A stretch of 64,000 nt of DNA from Ruminiclostridium papyrosolvens C7 (GTDB lineage Bacteria; Bacillota; Clostridia; Acetivibrionales; DSM-1351). Where the stretch lies: positions 124,001 through 188,000 of the forward strand of contig NZ_ATAY01000098.1 of the NCBI RefSeq assembly GCF_000421965.1, given 5' to 3'. The notes beneath the pieces are model-generated. The model searched no databases, was not told the origin of the DNA, and worked only from the letters and a program-made list of their open reading frames with translations. Shown in pieces: positions 7,930 through 16,380 of the stretch. The position numbers and the translations under genes are program-made. The number at the start of each line of letters is the position of its first letter. Position 1 is the stretch's first letter.

Positions 7930-8784
7930 TCACACCCCCAAATAGGCCGGAGTATAGTAAATTGATACTTCCAAGTTGTTGAGGTTTTGGTCTGCGTTGT
8001 ACCTGATAAGATTATCTCCCGGCCCAAATTGCAGAAATACGCTGTCAGAATCAAGAGCATTAATCACGTTTGTTATAATTCCTGATCTGTTTAATTCTGC
8101 TCTTTTCTTTCCATATAGGGTACTTACTGTTATAATATCTCCGGCCTCCATTTCAATATTAATTTTAAGCTCCTGCTGCTTGTAAACATCAAAAATACTC
8201 GGATTTAACACACTTCCCAAAGCTTTAAATTCGACTACCATTCCAAGTGGTATGTCTCCGTAATTGATTACATTGACCACAAGACTCAATTGTCTTTGGC
8301 CCATTTCAATTCCATTAGGTATTATTTCAAGTGGAAATTCAAATGCTGGCAACCAGGAAGCAATATTATTACGGATACTGTTGATATCCTCCCAAAATGG
8401 GCTTGGACATAGTAAACTTAGTGATGCGGTCTTTAGAATTTTATTATCATTAATTTCAAGACTTTCAACTCTGCATGAAATTTTTCTCTTTATGTTATCC
8501 TGTTCAAATATCAGAGTACCTTCCGACTTAGGGATAAAAACACTGTATAGAAGATTCCTATTGGCTGAATAGTTGTTCTCAATCTGAAAATCAATAACAA
8601 TATTCCTCATTGCTAATGTGCTGCCTATATAGCTTTCACCGTCCTGACCCGAGCCTTTGGATGTATTGATTTTTGTCTTAGGGGTACTTGTACCTCCATC
8701 AAAGTTGACTAAATAAAAAGGATCGAAGTACCCTATTTTAATACTTCGACCCTTATTATTTATATATGTTAATATCTTTGGCAT
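7930..8784 (-). CDS. Distal tail protein (Dit-like)
   Basis: The 284-residue protein starts MPKILTYINNKGRSIKIG, with FDPFYLVNFDGGT, the DGxSYxGSTLAMRNI pattern at about 65-80, and LLCPSPFWED near 140. This is the phage tail component family that includes Dit proteins (SPP1 gp19.1-like). Dit forms the hexameric ring at the tail end that carries the baseplate. The stop codon of the upstream tape measure gene (8786) abuts this start, indicating translational coupling. Confidence 0.85.
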   Translation of the reverse strand: MPKILTYINNKGRSIKIGYFDPFYLVNFDGGTSTPKTKINTSKGSGQDGESYIGSTLAMRNIVIDFQIENNYSANRNLLYSVFIPKSEGTLIFEQDNIKRKISCRVESLEINDNKILKTASLSLLCPSPFWEDINSIRNNIASWLPAFEFPLEIIPNGIEMGQRQLSLVVNVINYGDIPLGMVVEFKALGSVLNPSIFDVYKQQELKINIEMEAGDIITVSTLYGKKRAELNRSGIITNVINALDSDSVFLQFGPGDNLIRYNADQNLNNLEVSIYYTPAYLGV

Positions 8785-8785
8785 T

Positions 8786-10894
8786 TTACACCCCCAGAAC
8801 CAAACGCCTTGAAGCATTTCTGGTCTGCCTTGCAACTTCTGCTGGTGTTAAAGGTGTAGGACTGTAAATGTTAACAGTCTGGTTGTAATCTCCCGGATGA
8901 CCAGAGCCACTGGATGAACTGTTGTTGCCCGGTATATAATCCTTTTTGTTAACAGGTATCGCCTTTGCCATGTTTGACGATACACTTCCCATTTCTGCTT
9001 CAAAGCCCATGCCGATTCCCTGGGCCATGTATTTACCTACCTCGTCAGCTAACACACGAGAAGGGGAATGTATATCAAGAACCGACTTAATACTGTTTAC
9101 TATTCCATTTGCAAATCCGGTAATTTTATCTTTTAGCCATCCTACTGCACCCGTCATGCCATTCCATATCCCTTCAACAATGTTTTTGCCTATATTAGCC
9201 ATTTTGTTTGGCAGCTCCAACATGAACCCAACAAATTTTGCTATAAACGAAGGCAGGTTATTATTAGCCCAATTGATAAGTTCTGATTTGAGATTATTGA
9301 ATTTATCCTTAATCCCGATTATTGCATTCCACACCTTGCCCGGCAGTCCCTTAAAAAATTTAACGACATCATTGACAAAACCATCCACAAAGTTCTTAAA
9401 ACCGTCACAGTTGTCATACAGCAATTTGAATGCTCCGGCAAAAGGATTGACTATCATTAATAGCAGTGCTTGCCAATTACCTTTTATAAAGTCAATTACG
9501 GTATTAAAAACACCTTTCACTTTTTCAACGGCTGTAAAAACGGCACTTTTTATCTTTTCCCATATTCCGATTATGGCATCTCTAAAATCTTCATTTGTGT
9601 TCCACAACACTATTATTGCAGCAACTAATCCAGCCACCAATGTTGCTATTAAAGCTATTGGATTTGCTGTCATTGCAAGATTGAATAGTTTTTGAGCTAA
9701 TGTAGCACCTTCTAGCGCTTTTGTAAACCCAATAATCCCCTGCACCATAGTAACTATATTCCAAGCAGCCAAACCAACTCCAATTGCCGTGATAGTCGCT
9801 AAAACAATAGCTTGATTATCTACTATCCATCTGACAACATTTTCAATTAATTTAGACAAGTTTTCTATAGCAGGAACTAACTTTTCAGCGATTTGACCTC
9901 CAATTACTCCGAAACTGCTCATAGCAGTTGCCTTCAATTTGTCTACCCCATCAGCAAAGGCATTAGCACCATCTAAAGCTTCTTGGGATAAAATCAAACC
10001 TGCGGCTTCCGCTTCTTCTCCATATTTCTTTAAATCTTCGGCACCGCCAAGTATCAATGGATTTAAATCTTGAGCAGACTTACCAAATATTTGCATAGCA
10101 AGTGCATCTCTTTGGGTTTCATTCTCCATTTTACCAAGAGCATCTATTACTTCATTAAACACATCTTGATTATCTCTTAATTTCCCTTCATTGTCTGTTA
10201 TGGTTATTCCTAAAGCCTTGAATGCTTCTTCTTGGTTTTTGCTACCTTGTCGTGCGCTTTCCATATTTCTTGTGAGTTTTGCCATAGAGCCTGTTAAAGT
10301 TTCCATGGATACATCTATTCTATCACTAGCATACTGGAATTTCTGTATCTGTTCAGTTGATAATCCCGTCTGTTTTGCCAGTGTATTGATATCATCAGCT
10401 GCAGCTCCTGCTTGTACAGCCATACCTATTAACCCAGTACCTATTCCAGCTGCCGCAACTGTTGCGCCCTTCATAAAGTTATTCATTTTCTCAGATTTTT
10501 CTCCAAGAAAATCAATTTCTTTATTGGTCTTTTTAGCCTGGTCTTCTATCTTCTTTAGTTCGATTTCGGTTTTTGCAACTTCTCTTTGAAAGGCTCTGTA
10601 TTGCTCTTCGGATATTTTTCCTTGCTTAACTTGCTCTTGAACCTGTTTTTCAGCTTCTTTGAGGGTATTCAGTTTACTTTTTGTATTGTCAACCGAATCT
10701 GCAAGAAGTTTCTGCTTCTGTGCTAGAAGTTCAGTATTGGTGGGGTCAAGCTTTAAAAGCCTTTCAACCTGTCTTAACTCGTTCTGTAAACCCCTACTTG
10801 TCTTATCTACATCACCAAGTGCTTTATTTAATGGCCCTGTATTACCGCCAATTTCAACTGTTATTCCTTTTATTGTTCCTCCTGCCAATGTCAT
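8786..10894 (-). CDS. Tail tape measure protein of the siphophage
   Basis: The 702-residue protein begins MTLAGGTIKGITVEIGGNTG, then a long coiled-coil region (residues ~30-125). It has a TMP/TP901-core-like segment (NTLAKQTGLSTEQIQKFQYA) and hydrophobic segments near 350-435 (AIVLATITAIGVGLAAW, IALIATLVAGLVAAIIVLW). The C-terminal part contains IHSPSRVLADEVGKYMAQGI, the conserved tape measure tail motif. Length fits a tail of roughly 100 nm. Its ATG overlaps the TGA of the frameshifted chaperone (ATGA at 10891-10894), the standard phage arrangement. Confidence 0.92.
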   Translation of the reverse strand: MTLAGGTIKGITVEIGGNTGPLNKALGDVDKTSRGLQNELRQVERLLKLDPTNTELLAQKQKLLADSVDNTKSKLNTLKEAEKQVQEQVKQGKISEEQYRAFQREVAKTEIELKKIEDQAKKTNKEIDFLGEKSEKMNNFMKGATVAAAGIGTGLIGMAVQAGAAADDINTLAKQTGLSTEQIQKFQYASDRIDVSMETLTGSMAKLTRNMESARQGSKNQEEAFKALGITITDNEGKLRDNQDVFNEVIDALGKMENETQRDALAMQIFGKSAQDLNPLILGGAEDLKKYGEEAEAAGLILSQEALDGANAFADGVDKLKATAMSSFGVIGGQIAEKLVPAIENLSKLIENVVRWIVDNQAIVLATITAIGVGLAAWNIVTMVQGIIGFTKALEGATLAQKLFNLAMTANPIALIATLVAGLVAAIIVLWNTNEDFRDAIIGIWEKIKSAVFTAVEKVKGVFNTVIDFIKGNWQALLLMIVNPFAGAFKLLYDNCDGFKNFVDGFVNDVVKFFKGLPGKVWNAIIGIKDKFNNLKSELINWANNNLPSFIAKFVGFMLELPNKMANIGKNIVEGIWNGMTGAVGWLKDKITGFANGIVNSIKSVLDIHSPSRVLADEVGKYMAQGIGMGFEAEMGSVSSNMAKAIPVNKKDYIPGNNSSSSGSGHPGDYNQTVNIYSPTPLTPAEVARQTRNASRRLVLGV

Positions 10895-11456
10895 TCCTCC
10901 TTTCCGAAGTTCTTCCTCAACTTAGCTCTATCTGGTTTGGTCTGCTCAAGGATCCAGCTCCTTTCTAAATACTTTTGCCCCTCTTCTGATTGCATGTATT
11001 TATATATAACTGCATCTCGAAGTATAGCTTGATACTCAAAAACATTAAGTTCATATATTTGAGCAAAATTAAAGCCAGTATATTCAGATACCAGCTTTTC
11101 TTCAATATAATTTAGTTTATAATGCCCCTCGTCTGTATCATCAGGACAGCGAGGGATTTTTAGTTTGGGCTGTTCTTGGTTTCGCTAATCCATTTGAAGT
11201 ACTCTGTAAGAATAAGACTTACTTGATCCATGTCAAGATCATCAATGACACTGTCTGGAACTGTATACCCTGATTTATTTTTATTCAAAATCATTTCCAA
11301 AGATTTAAATAAACCATCAACTACCTCCGGCCCTTTACTTTGGGTTAATTCGATAACTTTATTTAGAACTTTCTTTGTTGGAGGCTCTACATCAAGTACA
11401 ATACCTCCAATTTTTATTGTAAAATATCTCTTATTTGCAGAATTAATATCAAACAT
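10891..11456 (-). CDS. Tail assembly chaperone, -1 frameshift (G-T type) product
   Basis: The upstream chaperone gene ends with a TAA at 11160-11162. Six bases before it, the heptamer C-CCA-AAC (11163-11169) is an ideal X-XXY-YYZ slippery site in the correct frame. A shift to -1 reads PKLKIPRCPDDTDEGHYKLN and continues for about 90 residues to a TGA at 10891-10893, with no earlier stop. That extension contains coherent sequence (VFEYQAILRDAVIYKYMQSE). The G and GT proteins bind tape measure protein during tail assembly; the arrangement is known in lambda and most long-tailed phages. Confidence 0.88.
11160..11456 (-). CDS. Tail assembly chaperone, short (G-type) product
   Basis: 98 residues, MFDINSANKRYFTIKIGGIV, with DVEPPTKKVLNKVIELTQSK in the middle and a C-terminus FKWISETKNSPN. 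Position between the tail tube and tape measure genes and the frameshift site at its end identify it as the G-type chaperone that binds tape measure protein. It is preceded by a hairpin (11482-11499) separating it from the tail tube gene. Confidence 0.85.
   Translation of the reverse strand: MFDINSANKRYFTIKIGGIVLDVEPPTKKVLNKVIELTQSKGPEVVDGLFKSLEMILNKNKSGYTVPDSVIDDLDMDQVSLILTEYFKWISETKNSPN
11163..11169 (-). promoter_or_regulatory. Programmed -1 frameshift slippery heptamer CCCAAAC
   Basis: In the zero frame the message reads AGC CCA AAC TAA. The heptamer fits X-XXY-YYZ with both tRNAs able to re-pair (CCC, AAA), directly before the stop codon. Confidence 0.82.
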
Positions 11457-11481
11457 ATTTTTATCACCTCTTTATAATTCA

Positions 11482-11499
11482 AGGGGCCATAAGGCCCCT
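11482..11499 (-). terminator. Intercistronic hairpin between tail tube and chaperone genes
   Basis: Perfect 7-bp GC-rich stem AGGGGCC (11482-11488) / GGCCCCT (11493-11499) with a 4-base loop, without a strong U-tract. Likely attenuates or stabilises the abundant tail-tube message, lowering expression of downstream tail genes. Confidence 0.5.
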
Positions 11500-11504
11500 G
11501 TCAA

Positions 11505-12050
11505 TTAACCTGCTAACGGAATTTTCTCTTCATATTTTATAAGTGTTCCTTCGTTATCCTGTGGCTGTGCCTTAAATTCTGCATCAATGACTGTTTCCTT
11601 ATCCTTCTTGAAAGCCAAGGAAAATCCCGCCTGATTTTGACCAACTATAGTAACCCTGATATCACCATCCACCGGGTCTTCATGTACAAAATGTAAGACA
11701 TATTTTTTGCCGTTGTCATTTCCTACTCCACCGATTTTTACGGTTCTTACTCCGGCGGCCTCGGTTACTCGTGCTGTACTACAGAGTTTTCCAAGTGTTT
11801 TTCCGTTCCATGTCATTATTCCGGATTTTAGAGTAGCTTCTTCTTCAGTAATTATTACTTTCGTGACTTTCCCCATATCGTCCTTAGCTTCATAAAATTT
11901 GGGCTTATACTCTAAGCTTGCACCACCCTGTATTAATCCAAGCAAATTTTCCTCTGTTTCAATTACATTGTTTTCAGGCACCGTTCCCGTGAACTCGGTA
12001 CAATACAAATACCCACTGCCTAAAACTATTTTTTCTCCCTCTGTGGCCAT
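11505..12050 (-). CDS. Major tail (tube) protein of the siphophage
   Basis: 181 residues, beta-rich, MATEGEKIVLGSGYLYCTEF. It includes GGASLEYKPKFYEAKDDMG, KTLGKLCSTARV and GFSLAFKKDKETVIDAEFKA, the pattern of the major tail tube family of Gram-positive siphophages. The length is usual for the family. It lies after the connector genes and before the chaperones. Confidence 0.85.
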   Translation of the reverse strand: MATEGEKIVLGSGYLYCTEFTGTVPENNVIETEENLLGLIQGGASLEYKPKFYEAKDDMGKVTKVIITEEEATLKSGIMTWNGKTLGKLCSTARVTEAAGVRTVKIGGVGNDNGKKYVLHFVHEDPVDGDIRVTIVGQNQAGFSLAFKKDKETVIDAEFKAQPQDNEGTLIKYEEKIPLAG

Positions 12051-12051
12051 T

Positions 12052-12378
12052 TTATCTGCTCCTTTCGGTTAACGTAATTTGATAAACAACCTGATATAAA
12101 GCCTCTGATTGTATGTATTCTTCAAAGGTTTTGTATTCTGGGTCTATTGTGTTCAATATTTCTTCGATTTTGTGCTCTGCTTCCAAGTCTTTTTTAACAG
12201 TGTAAAGTTCGATCTGATAATTTTTAAACTTTCCATGCACTTTGTAGTCTGATGAAATATTCTCATCAGTAGTCCTAATGTAAACGATGTACGGCGGATC
12301 CGGCGATGTTGTAAAATGATGGTATGCCACGGGATATCCAGTTGATTTTAACTGATTGCACAGCTCAATTTGTGTCAT
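12052..12378 (-). CDS. Tail terminator / minor tail protein
   Basis: 108 residues, MTQIELCNQLKSTGYPVAYH, with SPDPPYIVYIRTTDENISSD and IELYTVKKDLEAE. This fits the tail-terminator (lambda gpU-like) family found between the HK97-gp10-like protein and the tail tube. It overlaps the previous gene by 4 bases. Likely caps the tail tube for joining to the head. Confidence 0.7.
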   Translation of the reverse strand: MTQIELCNQLKSTGYPVAYHHFTTSPDPPYIVYIRTTDENISSDYKVHGKFKNYQIELYTVKKDLEAEHKIEEILNTIDPEYKTFEEYIQSEALYQVVYQITLTERSR

Positions 12379-12746
12379 TTTTGCACCGCCCTTTCAATCC
12401 GTTCAACAAGTTCTTTCTTCGCCTTTTCTTCATTTGTAGAAATATGCGGCCTACCTTCTACCCTTCCGCCGCCTGTCTTAGCGTGTCCGAATTCCAGTAG
12501 GTGTGTCAGCTGATAGTCCGTGGCATTGTAAGTAGTCAGCCGGATATTGTCTCTATCTTCGTATTCCACCTTTGACCGCCAACCTTTAGCATATTTCCCC
12601 GTACCGTCAAACAGGGTTTTACTATCCTGTCTAATAGCTTCGGTCATTTCCTTGCTTACATCCTTGCAGGTCTTTTTTACCTCCTGAGTTACCTCTGTAG
12701 AATACTCAGACAATACTGCTGCCAATTGTGCTTCCAGGTCACTCAT
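12375..12746 (-). CDS. HK97 gp10-like head-tail joining protein
   Basis: 123 residues with the conserved family segment LTHLLEFGHAKTGGGRVEGR followed by PHI near residues 80-103, and an N-terminal helical region. HK97-gp10-family proteins act in neck/tail completion. It overlaps both neighbours by 4 bases, consistent with translational coupling. Confidence 0.85.
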   Translation of the reverse strand: MSDLEAQLAAVLSEYSTEVTQEVKKTCKDVSKEMTEAIRQDSKTLFDGTGKYAKGWRSKVEYEDRDNIRLTTYNATDYQLTHLLEFGHAKTGGGRVEGRPHISTNEEKAKKELVERIERAVQK

Positions 12747-13084
12747 ACAACACCTGCTTTCCTGTTGCAGTACAATTCCAACAACCCGCCACCCCGTGGA
12801 TATGTACGGTATATGCTATATGTCTTGTCCTCATATTTAATGGTCGTTTCCCCATCGTATTCCTCTAAATCTATAACGAGCAAATGTTCAGGTTTTATTC
12901 CAGACTGTCCTGCATTATAAAATTCGGATGAGTTGACAGGTAATTCAGCACAGTAAACAAGCCTCTCCATTGGAGTTTTCAACTGATTTCCTATATTGTC
13001 ATCACTAACGGTTGTTGATAGCAGATAGCAAACAAGGTCCAGCGATATGCTTTCCTTATTAGATATACTTTTACGTTTCAGCAT
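12743..13084 (-). CDS. Head closure / head-tail adaptor protein
   Basis: 113 residues, MLKRKSISNKESISLDLVCY; later GQSGIKPEHLLVIDLEEYDG and SIYRTYPRGGGLLELYC. The beta-rich YPRGGGLLELYC ending is typical of phage head closure proteins (SPP1 gp16 / HK97 gp7-like position). The family is assigned mainly from gene order; it overlaps its upstream neighbour by 14 bases. Confidence 0.65.
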   Translation of the reverse strand: MLKRKSISNKESISLDLVCYLLSTTVSDDNIGNQLKTPMERLVYCAELPVNSSEFYNAGQSGIKPEHLLVIDLEEYDGETTIKYEDKTYSIYRTYPRGGGLLELYCNRKAGVV

Positions 13085-13346
13085 ATCGGGACCTCGCTTT
13101 CACTACCCGGTTTCTCAACCTATATGTCAAGTTTTGAGGTAGTCCTACATCTTCCTGCCGTTTTCGATACTTCCATGCGGCATAGTCGGATAATAGCATT
13201 TGGTCTTCCACATTACTTAAATCCAGAGTTATTCCCCTATCCTCAATTTCCTTTTGTGCTGCCAAAATCGTTGAAGTGAAATAAGCATCTCTTAAGTCAT
13301 GAGTTATACCAAGGTCAATTTTCAGAAGATTTAATATAATTTCCAT
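13071..13346 (-). CDS. Head-tail connector (gp6-like adaptor)
   Basis: 91 residues, helical: ILNLLKIDLGITHDLRDAYF, later QKEIEDRGITLDLSNVEDQM and LLSDYAAWKYRKRQEDVGLP. This is the phage gp6-like (HK97 gp6 / SPP1 gp15) connector that docks on the portal ring. It sits immediately after the capsid gene. Confidence 0.8.
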   Translation of the reverse strand: MEIILNLLKIDLGITHDLRDAYFTSTILAAQKEIEDRGITLDLSNVEDQMLLSDYAAWKYRKRQEDVGLPQNLTYRLRNRVVKARSRYAET

Positions 13347-13349
13347 GTC

Positions 13350-14621
13350 CTATGCCTCAGATGTATATTCCAGCGTAACAAGTACAAAAGCATCATTTTT
13401 AGTCGGTTTTCCGTCAAATCTTCCTTTACCTCTGAATGCCATCTGGTCCTCAGAAAACTTGACATGCTCTGATTTATCAATCACAATGCTTTCACGTTCA
13501 ACAAGGGTATACTTGTCAAACTCACCGTATAGGATTTCATCAGTATCCATATTGTTGTTGAATACAACCCGTAATCCTAACAAGTCAGGATTTTTAAGGT
13601 TTGGAAGTTTTGCAACAACCTCACCTGTTGCAGTTGGTTGAATGCTGTATCCCAATAGTCTGTTATAATATGTAGATCTTTTCATAACAGCAACAATCTC
13701 GCCAACACTGTCGTCCCCAGAATCAATCAATCCGATAGGCTTAACAATATCAACATATCCTGTCGGGTCTGTAACAGTTACTTTATGATCTTCTGCAAGT
13801 TTAGGAATAATGCCATCAGGTTGCTTATTGGCTGAACCTGTCCCTTTTAATATCGCAAGGTCAAGACCCTTAGCTATAGCACGGGCGATTTTCTTTGTAA
13901 CATAATCATCAAGATTTATGATACTGTCCTGAAGCATGGCATTGTCAACAAAGGTAACCTTTCCAATCTTGTAACCGTCAAAGCTGATATCTGTGATTGT
14001 TCCGACTTCCGAGGTTGGTAATGTACCAGTCTGTTCAATCCAGGTTGCAGCTGCTGTATCAGTATCAATCAGAATTCTTGCAGTCCCCGTTACCCTTATC
14101 TTGTCAACCAACGGATACAAAGTCGTAAAGTCTCCCATAATATCCATGATACGGTTGATAACAACCTCTGGAATTGTCAGGCCTTCTCCGCCGACTGCCC
14201 TTAGATTTTTAAATTTCTCGTAAAACTCTTTTACTTCTGACCTCTCGTAGTATGCACCTGATTTTAAAAGCTCCCTTACTTGGTATCTGTTCATACTGTT
14301 TCCTCCTCTTTCTTCAATATCTTTTTTAGGTGGTTTTGGATTGTTTCCTCTTGCTTCAATTTCAGCAAGTTCACCTTCAATACGTGTGATTTCAGCTGAG
14401 ACACTTGTAATTTTTTCATCTGTACCAGCTTCAGCAATTTCATTTTCCAGCTCATCAATGCCCTGTTGTACAAGAGCGATATCTTCGTCAGTCTTTGCTT
14501 CCTCTAAAGCTGTTCTAAGTTCGTTCTGCCTTTTTTTAAAATCGGTTCTCTTCTCTTGTAGAATCTGCATCTCAGCATTTCTTTGCTTTAACTCTGCCTG
14601 TAATTTCAGCTGTTTTAGCAT
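13350..14621 (-). CDS. HK97-fold major capsid protein with N-terminal scaffold (delta) domain
   Basis: 423 residues. The first ~100 are a long coiled coil (LKLQAELKQRNAEMQILQEK onward), the delta domain that is cut off by the protease. The mature shell part starts near RGGNSMNRYQVRELLKSGAY and includes GEGLTIPEVVINRIMDIMGD, ATWIEQTGTLPTSEVGTITD and a C-terminal FRGKGRFDGKPTKNDAFVLV. Order and length match the HK97 family. The protease gene overlaps the start by 7 bases. Confidence 0.93.
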   Translation of the reverse strand: MLKQLKLQAELKQRNAEMQILQEKRTDFKKRQNELRTALEEAKTDEDIALVQQGIDELENEIAEAGTDEKITSVSAEITRIEGELAEIEARGNNPKPPKKDIEERGGNSMNRYQVRELLKSGAYYERSEVKEFYEKFKNLRAVGGEGLTIPEVVINRIMDIMGDFTTLYPLVDKIRVTGTARILIDTDTAAATWIEQTGTLPTSEVGTITDISFDGYKIGKVTFVDNAMLQDSIINLDDYVTKKIARAIAKGLDLAILKGTGSANKQPDGIIPKLAEDHKVTVTDPTGYVDIVKPIGLIDSGDDSVGEIVAVMKRSTYYNRLLGYSIQPTATGEVVAKLPNLKNPDLLGLRVVFNNNMDTDEILYGEFDKYTLVERESIVIDKSEHVKFSEDQMAFRGKGRFDGKPTKNDAFVLVTLEYTSEA

Positions 14622-15187
14622 CTAATCCCCTCCAGTTTCTTTTTTAAATCTATTTTTCTTTGCTCCCGGCTTCTATTTTGAGACACCTCGAAGTCTTTCT
14701 GCCTTGCCTGTATTTCTGTCTGTGGGTATGCCGGAAATGTACATATAGAAACCTCCATGGTATCTGCTTCATTTACTGTCCAGTGCAATCCGTCATCCCG
14801 TTCCTCATAGTCCTCTCCTTTAGGCTCAAACCCGAAGGAACAGCCTGATATATCCCCTCTTTCAACCCGTGCATAGACATCCATTGCCTGTGAATCATTG
14901 GGGTTAATCTTTACCCTGCCCCACAAGCCATATGCATCCACTTTCAGTTCAAGTGTTTTACTTGCTGTTCTGCCCAAAACAAATCCGCTGTCATGGTTGA
15001 ACAAACAGCGGATATCGTTATTTTTTATTGAATTGTCGAATGCCCCTCTTGCTATCTTCTCAAAACACCGGGGCCAGAGTTCGGTTTCCTGCTCAAATAC
15101 TGCGAAATATCCTTCTATGTATTTGTCATTTTCACCCTCTGCCCGGGTCTTAAGTTCACTTTTGAAATAGGAGTGTCTTTTATCCAC
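14615..15187 (-). CDS. HK97-type prohead maturation protease (S78)
   Basis: About 190 residues. It has the family signature: YIEGYFAVFEQETELWP near residue 25, catalytic His in RCLFNHDSGFVLGRT, and catalytic Ser in GDISGCSFGFEPKGEDY. It removes the capsid delta domain during head maturation. The chosen start is the GTG at 15187, 8 bases after GGAGG; the reading frame also offers a GTG at 15196 that overlaps the ribosome-binding site. Confidence 0.9.
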   Translation of the reverse strand: MDKRHSYFKSELKTRAEGENDKYIEGYFAVFEQETELWPRCFEKIARGAFDNSIKNNDIRCLFNHDSGFVLGRTASKTLELKVDAYGLWGRVKINPNDSQAMDVYARVERGDISGCSFGFEPKGEDYEERDDGLHWTVNEADTMEVSICTFPAYPQTEIQARQKDFEVSQNRSREQRKIDLKKKLEGIRC

Positions 15188-16376
15188 CGTTACCACCTCC
15201 TTGTTCCAGTTTCTTTTGTTTACTTAAATCAGAAACTTTCAAATAGTTTTCTAACACTGTATAATCGTTCATGCCATCAACATCTACAGGTGAGTAATCA
15301 AACTCGGCTCTACCTTCATTTTTACTTAACATGCCAGTTGTAACCATTTTAACTACATGCTCGTCTTTTTCACCTAAATCATACTGCATAAGGGATTTAG
15401 GGTTGAATTTAAAGTACATTGTCGGTGAAAATAAAAGTTTCTTGGACAGCTCTTGCTGCAGGATCATGGCTATGGACATTATCGTTGTAGAAATAAAATT
15501 GTTGTACTCTTCCTTATTAAAAGCACCTACCCCAACCATAAAGCCGGGAACTCCTATTGCCGCCGCTATGACTTTTAGGTCTAGGGTTATACTGTCCTGT
15601 ATTGCAAGGTCATTAAGGGTAAGGGGCTGTATTGTTTTTACATCTATCTCCCCCGCCGGAATCAACCACGGCTCCCCTATTTCAGTTGTCTTAGTGTAAC
15701 TACCGAGAATTTTTGCCCGTTTTTCAGGATCCTGCAATTCTTCTGCATCAGAATTGATTGATATTATCATGCTCGGTTTCCATTTACTTTTCAGGAACCC
15801 TTTTTTAGTTGCATTTGCTTGCAGAAGGTTCATCACCGTTTCTTTAATCAACTGTGTGTAGCCTTGCCCTTTAAATGGGTAATCATCATCGGGATTCAAA
15901 ACAAAATGCAGTACTTCGTCAGGGTAATATGGTGTGCCTCTATACCTTATTTGATAACTGTCCCCCACCTCATCAAAATTTAGACTGTCGGCATTAAGTA
16001 TTTTCAGGTTATCAATCAAGCCGTTTTTTATCTGAGGGTATGCAACTGCATTACCGGTCAGTATCATATCTGTTACAAGCTTGTGAATGAAGTTTTTTCG
16101 GGTCATGTTATTGTTTGGGTATATGTCAATCTTCTTTGATAATTCATTTTTCAGCCGTATATCTCCGTTTTCTCCATTCTCCATTAACATGATTGTCATG
16201 TTGGACACCAGATCAGCAATCTTAAAAACACACCTTCTTATTTCTTCATTTTTAGATAATGGCGTATAGCCTTCCGGGCAAAGTATATCTCTGGCATCCG
16301 TACCGTTAAGCCACAACATTACCGGGTCTGCCCGTGTCTTATTCCTTCTAAATGGATTTTTCAATTTCATCACCAC
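15180..16376 (-). CDS. HK97-family portal protein
   Basis: 398 residues with the portal hallmarks VFKIADLVSNMTIMLMENGE, LVTDMILTGNAVAYPQIKNG, GQGYTQLIKETVMNLLQANA and IAAAIGVPGFMVGVG. The portal dodecamer forms the DNA entry gate at one capsid vertex. It is encoded directly after the large terminase gene (4-base gap) and overlaps the protease start, consistent with one late operon. Confidence 0.92.
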   Translation of the reverse strand: MVMKLKNPFRRNKTRADPVMLWLNGTDARDILCPEGYTPLSKNEEIRRCVFKIADLVSNMTIMLMENGENGDIRLKNELSKKIDIYPNNNMTRKNFIHKLVTDMILTGNAVAYPQIKNGLIDNLKILNADSLNFDEVGDSYQIRYRGTPYYPDEVLHFVLNPDDDYPFKGQGYTQLIKETVMNLLQANATKKGFLKSKWKPSMIISINSDAEELQDPEKRAKILGSYTKTTEIGEPWLIPAGEIDVKTIQPLTLNDLAIQDSITLDLKVIAAAIGVPGFMVGVGAFNKEEYNNFISTTIMSIAMILQQELSKKLLFSPTMYFKFNPKSLMQYDLGEKDEHVVKMVTTGMLSKNEGRAEFDYSPVDVDGMNDYTVLENYLKVSDLSKQKKLEQGGGNGG

Positions 16377-16380
16377 CCTT

